From the NCBI GenBank assembly GCA_024279915.1, contig JAJRRB010000025.1:80869-144868 (forward strand): DNA of 64,000 nucleotides. Direction: 5' to 3'. The DNA is from Deltaproteobacteria bacterium (GTDB lineage Bacteria; Desulfobacterota; Desulfuromonadia; Desulfuromonadales; BM103). A program made the position numbers and the translations under genes. Position 1 is the stretch's first letter. Every line of letters begins with the position of its first letter. Below, piece by piece: positions 34,551-42,782 of the stretch. The notes beneath the pieces are model-generated. The model was not told where the DNA came from, ran no database searches, and saw nothing but the letters and a program-made list of their open reading frames with translations.

Positions 34551-35609
34551 TTACTCTTTCTCCAGCCGTTTCTGACTCTGTACTCTCTTATACATCTTGC
34601 CTAAACTCTTCTCCTTACGCCGTTTCTCTGCCAGCGTTTCATCCGCACGTTCTTGCTCTGCTTTCAGTTTAAGGTAATTGGCCAGTCGGCGCGGATCAAG
34701 TTCATTACTCTCAGCGGCAATGGCCACAGCACAACCCATTTCACCCAGATGACGGCAATCATTGAAACGACAGTTGCGCGCCACCGTTTCAATCTCCGCA
34801 AAGAGTGTGGCGACTCCTACTTCGCAGTCGCTCAGTTGCAGCTCGCGCATACCGGGGCTATCGAGCAGTAGGCCACCACTTGGTAGCAGGTGCAAGGAAC
34901 GTGAAGTGGTGGTGTGACGGCCCTTGGCGTCGCTCGCGCGGGTAACACCAATCTCCTGCACGACAGAGGTATACAAGGTATTGACCAGAGTTGACTTGCC
35001 GACCCCGCTTGAACCGACCAGAGCCACCGTCTGCCCAACCCGGCACCAGGGACGCAGAATCTCAAGAACACTCTCATCCCTTGAATCGACCGCCTCAATC
35101 GCCAGACCCGGTCGCAGGACTCTGGCCTGAACACGGAAATTTTCGACGTCTTCAATCAGATCGACTTTGGTCAGCACGATCACTGGCTCGACTCCGGCAT
35201 CGAGTGCCATTGCCAGATAACGTTCAAGTCGCGAAAGGTTAAACTCAGCGTTGCAGGATGTCACAATGAAGAGGGTATCGACGTTGGCTGCCATCAATTG
35301 GACTCTGGCGTCATGCCCGGGTGCCATGCGTTTGAACAAACTGGTGCGTTCCAGAAGACGCAGCGGTTGACCATCTTTATCAATCAGCAGCCAATCCCCC
35401 ACTGTAGGTAGATCTTCCACTGCATAGCGCAACCAGGCGTGAGGCAGGGAGAACTTCTGCCGACCGCCCTCACCCACACAATCAACCAGATGGCGATTGA
35501 GGGCAAAGACCCGCACTGGAGTGGTCGTTTCCCATTCCTCAAGGCTTAACTGTTGCTGAAAAAAATGTCCCCAACCGAGGTCCGGCAAAGATAAAGAAGT
35601 TTCCGACAT
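34551..35609 (-). CDS. rsgA: ribosome small subunit-dependent GTPase A
   Basis: A circularly permuted GTPase of about 352 residues: OB fold first, then the G-domain with VLTKVDL (G4) ahead of GSSGVGKSTLVNTL (G1) and LDSPGMRE (G3), and a zinc finger with FNDCRHLGEMGCAV. It assists late 30S subunit assembly. Start choice is uncertain: the ATG at 35609 has a weak AGG; the GTG at 35621 of the track is an alternative. Confidence 0.93.
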   Translation of the reverse strand: MSETSLSLPDLGWGHFFQQQLSLEEWETTTPVRVFALNRHLVDCVGEGGRQKFSLPHAWLRYAVEDLPTVGDWLLIDKDGQPLRLLERTSLFKRMAPGHDARVQLMAANVDTLFIVTSCNAEFNLSRLERYLAMALDAGVEPVIVLTKVDLIEDVENFRVQARVLRPGLAIEAVDSRDESVLEILRPWCRVGQTVALVGSSGVGKSTLVNTLYTSVVQEIGVTRASDAKGRHTTTSRSLHLLPSGGLLLDSPGMRELQLSDCEVGVATLFAEIETVARNCRFNDCRHLGEMGCAVAIAAESNELDPRRLANYLKLKAEQERADETLAEKRRKEKSLGKMYKRVQSQKRLEKE

Positions 35610-35691
35610 CGACCTGTCCACAAAAGAAAGAGAACCTTACGACTTGACGTTACCACTTCTCAACTACACCGAAGAGAGCAAAATGAGCAAC

Positions 35692-35726
35692 AAAAAAAGG
35701 GACAGAATCCAATTCTGTCCCTTTTT
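35692..35726 (-). terminator. terminator after the FmdB-type zinc ribbon gene
   Basis: A 10-bp stem (GGGACAGAAT and complement) is flanked by A7 and T5 tracts, so it can work in both directions. It separates the zinc-ribbon gene from rsgA. Confidence 0.8.
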
Positions 35727-35748
35727 ACACTGTTTATCACACGCGATT

Positions 35749-35997
35749 CTATTCGTTGGCCGCTTTCGGACAACCAGCACAACCGCCACCACTATCTGCC
35801 GAAGGGCAGGCTGCCGGTTTGCCACCGTAACCCTGATCGTACCAGCCATCGCCTTTGAGAGCGAACCCGGTCTGAGAAATCAGCTTGACAACCACACCAC
35901 CGCATTCACGACATTCGGTGAGCGGTGCATCGGAAAACTTCTGACGGGCCTCAAAGATCAGGCCACAATCCTTACATTTATATTCATACATCGGCAT
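35749..35997 (-). CDS. FmdB-family zinc ribbon protein
   Basis: The 82-residue protein starts MPMYEYKCKDCGLIFE, the FmdB/CxxC_CxxC_SSSS regulatory-type zinc ribbon, with a second pair CRECGG and a Gly/Cys-rich tail GGGCAGCP. Function is unknown; such proteins are thought to bind nucleic acid or regulate. The start at 35997 has AGAGGTGAG upstream; the ORF-track start is three codons longer. Confidence 0.85.
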   Translation of the reverse strand: MPMYEYKCKDCGLIFEARQKFSDAPLTECRECGGVVVKLISQTGFALKGDGWYDQGYGGKPAACPSADSGGGCAGCPKAANE

Positions 35998-36054
35998 AGG
36001 ACTCACCTCTTTTTAGAAAATTCGTCGGTAATTTAATAACTTTGCGAGCAGATG

Positions 36055-36360
36055 TCAACCCTTCACTAGATTGTTGAGGATTTCACTGATTGTCTGAAAG
36101 TCGGCATCTTCAAGTAAAAGACGTTTATGACGGGACGTATCGCCGGAGATTAATCTAACGCAACTCTTGGGCAGACTGCAGAGTTTGGCAAGAAAAACAC
36201 AGCAGGCCTTGTTAGCCGCACCATCCACCGGCGGAGCAGTGAGAGAGACTTTGAGCTCCTCACCCTGCAGACCGACCACCTTGTTGCGACTGGCGCGAGG
36301 TTGGATATACAAAAAGATTTCAACACCTGCGTCGGTTTGCCGCAGGCAGGAGAGGCTCAT
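36055..36360 (-). CDS. YggU/DUF167 family protein
   Basis: This 101-residue protein has the family motif VSLTAPPVDGAANKACCVFLAKL. Function is unknown; the family is often encoded beside yggT and divIVA, as here. Its start overlaps the divIVA stop by four bases. Confidence 0.88.
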   Translation of the reverse strand: MSLSCLRQTDAGVEIFLYIQPRASRNKVVGLQGEELKVSLTAPPVDGAANKACCVFLAKLCSLPKSCVRLISGDTSRHKRLLLEDADFQTISEILNNLVKG

Positions 36361-37070
36361 TTGAGGAGATCCCTCTCACCATTTATTTCATTCGGGTCAA
36401 AATCGAAAGAGAGCTCAGGAGCATTATTCTCGGGAGAAGGTTCAGCAGTGGAGTCCTCAGCTGCTGAATCAACTTGATTTGGTTCTGTGAATTCTGCATC
36501 TTCGACAAGCCCTTCAGAATGATCTGCTGTTTGCGGTGCAACTTCTTCGCTCTCTGGACCGGAGGCATTGATAAATGGCAGTGGCTCTTCAAGTAACCGG
36601 GCATCAGCGTCTTGCTGTTCAATGCCCACAGCATTCAAATCGAGCATACGGATATGTTTTTCCAACAATCCTTTCAGGCTGACTTCAAAATCAATCTTCT
36701 GCCGTTTGGTCTCCTGAATCTCCTCGATTAACTGTACCCGCCGCTCTTCGGCATTGCGCATCAGGCGCTCCGCCTTGATCTCAGCCTCGGCCATCAGAAC
36801 ATCTACTTCACGGCGAGCGGTTGCTTTCAACTCCTCAGTAATCTTCTGGGTGGTTATCAGGGTTTCCTTAAGAGTCTCTTCACGATCTCGCATCTCTGTC
36901 AATGCCGCGTTGGTGTGAGCCAGTTCTTCCTGAAGATCATGATTCTGCCGCATCAGACGCTCCAACTCTTCGGCCAGAGATTCCAGGAATCGATCAACTC
37001 CGGCTTTTTCGTAACCAAAGGGGCGGGATTTGAACTGTTGCTGTTGAATATCAATAGGACTGATTCGCAT
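36357..37070 (-). CDS. DivIVA-domain protein
   Basis: The 237-residue protein has the DivIVA N-terminal membrane-curvature motif (ISPIDIQQQQFKSRPFGYEKAGVDRFL), a long coiled coil (about residues 30-150) and an acidic, unstructured tail. In Gram-negative delta-proteobacteria such proteins are less studied; in Gram-positives they mark poles and septa. It lies between yggT and yggU, in line with a role in envelope or division. Confidence 0.88.
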   Translation of the reverse strand: MRISPIDIQQQQFKSRPFGYEKAGVDRFLESLAEELERLMRQNHDLQEELAHTNAALTEMRDREETLKETLITTQKITEELKATARREVDVLMAEAEIKAERLMRNAEERRVQLIEEIQETKRQKIDFEVSLKGLLEKHIRMLDLNAVGIEQQDADARLLEEPLPFINASGPESEEVAPQTADHSEGLVEDAEFTEPNQVDSAAEDSTAEPSPENNAPELSFDFDPNEINGERDLLK

Positions 37071-37079
37071 GGTAGCCGC

Positions 37080-37370
37080 CTAGAAACCGCCGTAAGTCAA
37101 TTTATACTGAATCTGAGCCAATACATTTTGAAGTACGCCGATGATAATCAGCAAAGCAATCGGAGTAAAATCCATAGCACCGAACTGCAACGGCAGGATA
37201 CGCCGCATACGGTTAAACACGGGATCAGTCGCGTTATGCAGGAAACGGACAATGGGGTTGTACGGATCAGGGTTGACCCAGGAGATCAACGCCCTGGCAA
37301 TCACAATCCAGAAATAGATCGAGAGAATAGCTTGCAAAACCTGGAATACAGCACTGACTATAATGTCCAT
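37080..37370 (-). CDS. YggT-family integral membrane protein
   Basis: This 96-residue protein has two hydrophobic segments with the family motif YFWIVIARALISWVNPDPYNPIVRFLHNATDPVFNRMRRILP. It is linked in other bacteria to septum/osmotic functions. The start at 37370 has CAGGAG upstream; the ORF-track start is seven codons longer. First gene of the yggT-divIVA-yggU operon. Confidence 0.88.
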   Translation of the reverse strand: MDIIVSAVFQVLQAILSIYFWIVIARALISWVNPDPYNPIVRFLHNATDPVFNRMRRILPLQFGAMDFTPIALLIIIGVLQNVLAQIQYKLTYGGF

Positions 37371-37517
37371 GAAATCTCCTGACCGGAACACATAACCCTA
37401 ATGTCCGGCGCAAACAAAACTATGGCTGGTTCAAACAAAACCTTAACAATATTAACATATAGCGTGTTAACTGGAAATGTGTCAATCATCTGATTAAAGC
37501 TGAATCCTGCAATCTGA

Positions 37518-37547
37518 TTGATTTTTTTACGTTTTGCAGGACATAAT
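37518..37547 (+). promoter_or_regulatory. candidate sigma70 promoter of the DAHP synthase-hgcAB genes
   Basis: TTGATT (37518-37523) and CATAAT (37542-37547) are 18 bases apart, upstream of the DAHP synthase ATG at 37582. This may be the only promoter for hgcAB, because hgcA overlaps the previous gene. Confidence 0.4.
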
Positions 37548-37581
37548 GCCCTTTTTTACTTAACCTTTGCAGGAGAGAATA

Positions 37582-38655
37582 ATGGTTCAGACTAACAATC
37601 TCCACGTCAGCGGCCTGACACCGCTCATTGCTCCAGCAGACCTCAAGCAGGTGCTCCCTCTCTCAGAGGCTGCCGCTGAGTTCGTCGCCAGTTCTCGCAA
37701 ACAGATTCAGGACATCCTCTGGGGCCGAGACCCACGCATGATGGTGGTGGTTGGCCCTTGTTCCGTCCATGACCCGAAAGCAGCTCTGGAGTACGCCGGG
37801 TTACTGGCGAAGCTCAACGAGGAGTTGAAAGATCAACTGCTGCTGGTAATGCGCGTCTACTTTGAAAAACCCCGTACCACGATCGGCTGGAAAGGTTTGA
37901 TCAACGATCCGGATCTCGACGGCACCCATCAGATTTCAAAAGGTCTTGGTATTGCGCGCAGGTTGATGCTCGACATTACTGCCATGGAGCTACCGGTCGC
38001 CACTGAGATGCTTGATCCGATCACTCCGCAATTCATGGCAGATACGATCAGTTGGGGAGCCATCGGTGCCCGCACGACCGAAAGTCAGACTCATCGTGAA
38101 ATGTCGAGCGGCCTCTCCTTCCCGGTCGGTTTTAAAAACGGCACCGATGGTAGCCTGCAGATTGCAATCGACGCCATGGGCGCTGCCTGTCACTCGCACA
38201 ATTTCATCGGCGTCAACCGTGAAGGCCGCATTTCCATTGTCCAAACCACTGGCAACCCCGACGTACATATGGTGTTGCGTGGCGGCAACAATCATCCGAA
38301 CTACCAGGCATCAGACATCGCTGCAACCATGAAAAAACTTGAAAAGGCTGGAATCGAGACCTCCATCATGGTTGATTGCAGCCATGCCAACTCCCGCAAG
38401 GACCACACCCGTCAAGAAGCCGTCATGAATGATGTAATGGATCAGGTCGCTAACGGCAACAGCAATATCGGCTCGATGATGATCGAAAGTTTTCTTAAAG
38501 AAGGCAATCAAAAGATGGCCAATAAGCTCGAAGATTTGACCTACGGTGTGTCGATCACTGACAAGTGCGTCAACTGGGAGACAACCGAACGCATGCTGCG
38601 TCATGCCCATGCCAAGCTAAAGGAGTGCGGCGGCCGCAAGCTGTCGAAAGCCTGA
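37582..38655 (+). CDS. aroG: 3-deoxy-7-phosphoheptulonate (DAHP) synthase, type I
   Basis: The 357-residue protein has VVGPCSVHDPKAALEYAGLL and YFEKPRTTIGWKGLINDPDLDGT, the active-site loops of AroF/G/H-type DAHP synthase, the first step of aromatic amino-acid synthesis. The ATG at 37582 lies seven bases after AGGAG; the track's TTG start (37567) covers that site. The stop codon shares one base with the hgcA start (TGATG). Confidence 0.93.
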   Translation: MVQTNNLHVSGLTPLIAPADLKQVLPLSEAAAEFVASSRKQIQDILWGRDPRMMVVVGPCSVHDPKAALEYAGLLAKLNEELKDQLLLVMRVYFEKPRTTIGWKGLINDPDLDGTHQISKGLGIARRLMLDITAMELPVATEMLDPITPQFMADTISWGAIGARTTESQTHREMSSGLSFPVGFKNGTDGSLQIAIDAMGAACHSHNFIGVNREGRISIVQTTGNPDVHMVLRGGNNHPNYQASDIAATMKKLEKAGIETSIMVDCSHANSRKDHTRQEAVMNDVMDQVANGNSNIGSMMIESFLKEGNQKMANKLEDLTYGVSITDKCVNWETTERMLRHAHAKLKECGGRKLSKA

Positions 38656-39857
38656 TGAGTACCAGTAACTGCTGTCCTCCACCGAAAGAAGAGACACCCT
38701 GCTGCCCTCCTGCAAAGGAAGAGTCGGCAAGCTGTTGCCCGCCGTCAGCGGCAACTGATGCTTGCTGCTCCCCGGAAAGCATCTCGGCAGACTGTTGTCC
38801 TGGAGTCAGTGATGACCGGCCAGGGTACAAACTCTGGCCCTTTGTTTGCGATTGGCTGGACAGCCCGACGGGACAAATCCCTCAGGTTGCAACACGTCTC
38901 ACATCGGCAGACATCGTTGGACGTTGGCAGATGCGCTGGGGACTCGGGCGCTCGCGTTACACGATTGCACCGGGGCTCTACGCCATTGGAACTCCAGCAG
39001 GTGACAGCCCGGTTCTGGTCACAGCCAACTACAAAATGACTTTTGATATCGTACGTCGCGACATGCGTGGCCATGATGCCTGGCTGCTGGTCCTAGACAC
39101 CAAAGGTATCAACGTCTGGTGCGCAGCGGGTAAAGGCACCTTTAGCACAGATGAGATTATTCGACAGGTGCAAAGAGCCAACCTGCAACAGCTTGTTAAC
39201 CATCGCACCCTGATCGTGCCCCAACTTGGCGCACCTGGCGTAGCTGCACATAAAGTCCATAAAGCCTGTGGCTTTAAAGTCGTTTATGGTCCCATCCGCA
39301 GCGACGACCTGCCACAGTTCCTGAGAACCGGACAAACAGCCACACCGGACATGCGTCGGGTCAGGTTCACACTGACCGACCGGTTCATCCTGACTCCGGT
39401 GGAGTTGGCCAGCATGTGGAGATACACCCTGTGGAGTATACTGGCCCTTTTCATTCTCGGTGGCATCGGACCACAGATTTTCTCTTTCTCAGCGGCGTGG
39501 AGTCGCGGTATTATAGCTGTAACAGTGGGCCTGCTCGGACTGTTCACAGGCGCGGTGATCACTCCAATACTCCTGCCATGGCTACCGGGACGTGCATTTG
39601 CCACGCGCGGTGCCATCGCTGGTCTGGCAACCGGCATGCTGGGGCTTCTGATTTTTTCAGCATCGCTTGGCTGGTTGAACTCTCTGGCACTGCTGCTGGC
39701 AGTCGCAGCCGTCTCATCATGGTGTGCCATGCACTTTACCGGGTCATCAACCTTCACCTCACCATCGGGCGTGGAAAAAGAGATGCGCCAGGCAATCCCC
39801 GCTCAGGCTGCGTTCTTGCTGGTCGGTGGACTCTGCTGGCTTGCTGCAGCATTTTAA
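38655..39857 (+). CDS. hgcA: HgcA, corrinoid mercury methyltransferase, with Cys-Cys-rich N-terminal extension
   Basis: The corrinoid domain contains the diagnostic cap-helix motif NVWCAAGKG (Cys156 here, the residue that ligates cobalt in HgcA), and the C-terminal half has about four to five transmembrane segments. HgcA with HgcB turns inorganic Hg(II) into methylmercury. The ORF-track start (38565) lies inside aroG; the ATG at 38655 overlaps the aroG stop. The first 50 residues hold five vicinal cysteine pairs (6-7, 16-17, 27-28, 37-38, 47-48), mostly as CCPP or CCSP. I do not know this extension from characterised HgcA proteins. It looks like a soft-metal binding tail. Confidence 0.95.
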   Translation: MSTSNCCPPPKEETPCCPPAKEESASCCPPSAATDACCSPESISADCCPGVSDDRPGYKLWPFVCDWLDSPTGQIPQVATRLTSADIVGRWQMRWGLGRSRYTIAPGLYAIGTPAGDSPVLVTANYKMTFDIVRRDMRGHDAWLLVLDTKGINVWCAAGKGTFSTDEIIRQVQRANLQQLVNHRTLIVPQLGAPGVAAHKVHKACGFKVVYGPIRSDDLPQFLRTGQTATPDMRRVRFTLTDRFILTPVELASMWRYTLWSILALFILGGIGPQIFSFSAAWSRGIIAVTVGLLGLFTGAVITPILLPWLPGRAFATRGAIAGLATGMLGLLIFSASLGWLNSLALLLAVAAVSSWCAMHFTGSSTFTSPSGVEKEMRQAIPAQAAFLLVGGLCWLAAAF

Positions 39858-39878
39858 GAAGAGCAAAGGACATAAAGA

Positions 39879-40166
39879 ATGTCATCATTACGTTACCTTG
39901 AAAATATTGTCACTCTGAAGCTCGATACGGAGAAATGTGTCGGCTGCGGCATGTGTGCCGTGGTCTGCCCGCACGGCGTCTTTACAATCGAGGAACGCAA
40001 GGCACAGGTCGTTGATCGTGACGCATGTATCGAATGCGGGGCTTGTGCTGGAAACTGCCCGGTTGAGGCGTTGTCAGTGAAAGCGGGAGTCGGCTGTGCC
40101 AGTGCAATCATCAACGGTTGGTTGACTGGAGAAGAGCCTAGTTGCGATTGCGGTGGTAGCTGTTAA
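39879..40166 (+). CDS. hgcB: HgcB, 2[4Fe-4S] ferredoxin partner of HgcA
   Basis: The 95-residue protein has two complete cluster motifs (CVGCGMCAVVCP, CIECGACAGNCP), the conserved extra cysteine in VGCASAI (C73) and a cysteine-rich C-terminus CDCGGSC. It should reduce the HgcA corrinoid and help bind mercury through the C-terminal thiols. It follows hgcA by 21 bases, with AAAGGA upstream. In described HgcB the C-terminus ends with adjacent cysteines; here they are spread as C-x-C-x3-C. Confidence 0.95.
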   Translation: MSSLRYLENIVTLKLDTEKCVGCGMCAVVCPHGVFTIEERKAQVVDRDACIECGACAGNCPVEALSVKAGVGCASAIINGWLTGEEPSCDCGGSC

Positions 40167-40178
40167 AACAAAGATGAC

Positions 40179-40213
40179 AGAGATAGAGATAGAGATAGAG
40201 ATAGAGATAGAGA
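40179..40213. repeat. hexanucleotide tandem repeat (AGATAG)5
   Basis: Five exact AGATAG units plus part units lie 13 bases after the hgcB stop. They are non-coding here. Simple repeats of this kind expand and shrink by slippage. Confidence 0.85.
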
Positions 40214-40328
40214 CAAAATCTGTTCAAGGGGTTTTGGATTGTTACTGTTTATAGTGACTTATAGAAAATAATTCTACCTCCCAAATATGTCTACAAAACT
40301 GGGGTTTATTCACCTGTAAATTGGCGCT

Positions 40329-41096
40329 CTACTGGTTACGCCCCGCCATAACGCCTCCGTCCACGTCCCAAATTGCCCCTGTTACCCAACTTGCATCGTC
40401 CGAGAGGAGAAATGTAATCACCGACGCCACATCTCCGGGCGTTCCGATTCTTCCGATAGGGTGAAAATCATTGAACCCCTTTAGGGCCTCATGGATCTCG
40501 TCTGGCTTTATAAAGGCTCCGTAGATCGGGGTTTCAACGACGGCAGGTGCCACTGCGTGGACACGAACGCCATGTTCCGCCAACTCCATAGCCAGATGCT
40601 GGGTCAAGGAATGCAGACCAGACTTGGCCATGGAATACGCCGACGAGGGTGTCGCCTTGATTGCCTGATGGCCCCACATTGAGCCGATATTAACTATTGA
40701 GCCACCACCGTTGGCCACCATGTTTTTTGACACCTGTTGTGTTACAAAAAAGATCGCCCGGTTAAGATCCATGTAGCTATCATATTCCTCTCCCGTGTGG
40801 TCCAAAAAGGATTTAGGGGAGAAAATACCCGCAGCGTTGATAAGGCACTTCACATCCTTCATCTCTTCGGCGATGTGCTGAATTAGTTTGTCTACATCTC
40901 CCTTTGACGTGAGGTCGCATCGGAAAGTGCTTACTTTGTTTGGCTTCTTAAACGTATCGCGCGCAGCATCCAGTTTCTCCAGTTGGCGACCAACCAGAGT
41001 CACTGAAGCACCCTCTTCTACCAGTAACTTTCCTGTCTCCAACCCCATACCACTGCTACCGCCGATGATCAGTGCTTGCTTGTTTGAGAATTTCAT
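40329..41096 (-). CDS. short-chain dehydrogenase/reductase
   Basis: The 255-residue classical SDR has the Rossmann motif [15 protein letters not shown], and the catalytic Ser-Tyr-Lys (IGSMWG...YSMAKSG). It has FabG-like length but the substrate is unknown. A strong AAGGAGGAG precedes the ATG. It is monocistronic. The 160 bases between it and hgcB hold only the hexamer repeat. Confidence 0.9.
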   Translation of the reverse strand: MKFSNKQALIIGGSSGMGLETGKLLVEEGASVTLVGRQLEKLDAARDTFKKPNKVSTFRCDLTSKGDVDKLIQHIAEEMKDVKCLINAAGIFSPKSFLDHTGEEYDSYMDLNRAIFFVTQQVSKNMVANGGGSIVNIGSMWGHQAIKATPSSAYSMAKSGLHSLTQHLAMELAEHGVRVHAVAPAVVETPIYGAFIKPDEIHEALKGFNDFHPIGRIGTPGDVASVITFLLSDDASWVTGAIWDVDGGVMAGRNQ

Positions 41097-41420
41097 CTTT
41101 GCTCCTCCTTTTCAGCCATTAAAGCTGCTGAGGTTGGCCTGCAAGAGTGGACACCATAACCAGTGGCAGTTTTCCAAGACATGGAGCCACTGTTACCTGC
41201 CGATCGCGAGTCTCGGAAATCGTATCACAACAATCAATAAGCGCCAGTGATCCGGTGAATGGCGATTATCAAAAATCCTGATAAATAAGCCCACAGTCAA
41301 AGGAGGGTGGATGACTACGGGGCAACGTCTTTCAGTAGGCAAACAGTCACTCGTCTACCTGTTTACATGTTACCATTCTGTTCGGCTCCTCATCTATTAG
41401 CCCAATAAGTCCTGACAAAT
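41097..41420. other. intergenic region upstream of the SDR gene
   Basis: I see no gene, repeat or clear promoter pair in this stretch. Confidence 0.4.
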
Positions 41421-41449
41421 AATAAAAGGCCACCCGTTTTCAGGTGGCC
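41421..41449 (-). terminator. terminator of the small HTH gene
   Basis: A 7-bp GC-rich stem (GGCCACC and complement) with an 8-base loop is followed on the minus strand by TTTTATT. Confidence 0.65.
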
Positions 41450-41542
41450 ACAATAGCAGTTCTATACATGATCCGACCAAACAATGTCTGTCCGATCAGG
41501 TCTTGGTTACTCTATATTTTATGCTATTCAGAATACTTGAAA

Positions 41543-41728
41543 TCAGGATCGGATCACCATCGTCTCCACTTCGAGACGCACATCATCGATGTTCACCTGA
41601 ACAACCTTGTCACCTTCCTGCTCTGCCCTCACCAGGCCTTTTGCAACCCACTCCATCAACTTGCCAATTTGAATTCCGAACTTGTCTGCGGCAGCTTCAG
41701 GGGTATACCAGGTTTTAACCAGCGACAT
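41543..41728 (-). CDS. small MerR/excisionase-like helix-turn-helix protein
   Basis: This 61-residue protein starts MSLVKTWYTPEAAADKFGIQIGKLMEWVAKGLVRAEQ, which fits the helix-turn-helix of MerR/excisionase (HTH_17) type: YTPEEAA, then recognition helix and a G-L-V-R wing. It would bind DNA; the target is unknown. Isolated gene with its own terminator. Confidence 0.65.
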   Translation of the reverse strand: MSLVKTWYTPEAAADKFGIQIGKLMEWVAKGLVRAEQEGDKVVQVNIDDVRLEVETMVIRS

Positions 41729-41886
41729 AAGAACCTCCCTTACTTAACAAGTGATAGCAGATATCGAGAATAAATCAGGCTACGTTTTAATTATAGCGGC
41801 AAATTCAGGATTGTCTGTTGTTCTCCACTGATTAATTAAAACATTTGGTAACTATTCGACACCTTTGAACTATTAACAATAATGTC

Positions 41887-41962
41887 TGTCATCCTCGAAT
41901 GCTTCTATCGGGGATCCATGGTTTTAAAATCTGGATTCCCGATTACACCCTCGGGAATGACA
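41887..41962 (-). repeat. dispersed palindromic repeat, GTCATTCCCG family, copy 1
   Basis: On the minus strand it reads TGTCATTCCCGAGG...CGGGAATCCAG...TGGATCCCCG...CGAGGATGACA, with inverted ends. The same layout occurs at 59331-59406 on the other strand. Such elements are common intergenic repeats in proteobacteria. Confidence 0.75.
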
Positions 41963-42000
41963 ATCTTTAGTCGAGACTGAATAGTTACCGCTTTTTAAGG

Positions 42001-42096
42001 ATAAACAGGACACGGATGAACACGGATTTAGATGCAAGGTATCAAGGCGTTAGATTTTGTTCGATCCGTGTAAATCAGATTTTTATCCGTGTCCAG
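42001..42096. repeat. palindromic intergenic repeat, ACACGGAT family
   Basis: GGACACGGAT and ATCCGTGTCC form inverted ends of a ~95-base element. An internal ACACGGAT/ATCCGTGT pair strengthens the hairpin. It fills the gap downstream of the DUF3047 gene together with the neighbouring repeat. Confidence 0.7.
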
Positions 42097-42129
42097 AGGT
42101 TTTGTTCATAAACTGAAGTTACGTGGTTA

Positions 42130-42771
42130 CTATCGTCGACTGGCCACAATATCACCATACCAGGCAATTGCTGATTCACCGGTGTTGTCAGTATCAGTCA
42201 TAATGGCAATCGCACCGATGTCCGGTGGATCCTCACCAAAAGCCCGACGGTAGTCATCAATGATATTACGTCGTACCGCAACCCACTCGCCGACTTTCTC
42301 GGCACCACTCTCCACCGCGATCATTATGGCGTTGCTCAGGTAAGCATTGGCCTGAAGATCCTCCTTTGGCAAACGATTAGCCCAGATATAGTTGAGAGTT
42401 CTGGTCTTTGGGAAAAACCAGTGCGGAAAGACCACGTAAACTCTGGCCGCGTAATCATCACCAGCTTTCGTGCGACTGTCACCCTTAACAAGCGTGTTGG
42501 CAATTTTCCAGCGCCAGGACAAAAGGGGGTATTCATTTGGGTCGTATTCAGTCTCAAAGACGAGTCCGGAGGCAGTGCCATAGCTCTTGGCCTGCAGCAC
42601 ATGGTGGCCAGATTCTTCAACAATTCGATACTCAGTGTTGCCCTTGAAACTTTTTTCGGACCAGCCTTCCAGACCAGACTCAGAGAAACTACCGATCTGA
42701 ATCTTACCCGAATCGGCCGAAACAGGAGTAACCAGCATGAGTAGAAGAAAGCATTTCAGCAATTGTTTCAT
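42130..42771 (-). CDS. exported DUF3047 protein
   Basis: The 213-residue protein has a signal peptide (LLKCFLLLMLVTPVSADSG) and the DUF3047 body (PLLSWRWKIANTLVKGD...DDYAARVYVVF). Function is unknown. Eleven bases after the polyferredoxin gene, it is the last gene of the long minus-strand envelope cluster. Confidence 0.85.
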   Translation of the reverse strand: MKQLLKCFLLLMLVTPVSADSGKIQIGSFSESGLEGWSEKSFKGNTEYRIVEESGHHVLQAKSYGTASGLVFETEYDPNEYPLLSWRWKIANTLVKGDSRTKAGDDYAARVYVVFPHWFFPKTRTLNYIWANRLPKEDLQANAYLSNAIMIAVESGAEKVGEWVAVRRNIIDDYRRAFGEDPPDIGAIAIMTDTDNTGESAIAWYGDIVASRR

Positions 42772-42782
42772 ACGATAGCCAC

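Noticed and set aside
38565-38654. N-terminal extension of the HgcA ORF
   Set aside because: It lies in the 3' end of aroG in another frame; the ATG at 38655 is the likely start.
40179-40213. CRISPR-like repeats
   Set aside because: Units are only six bases long with no spacers; a simple tandem repeat.
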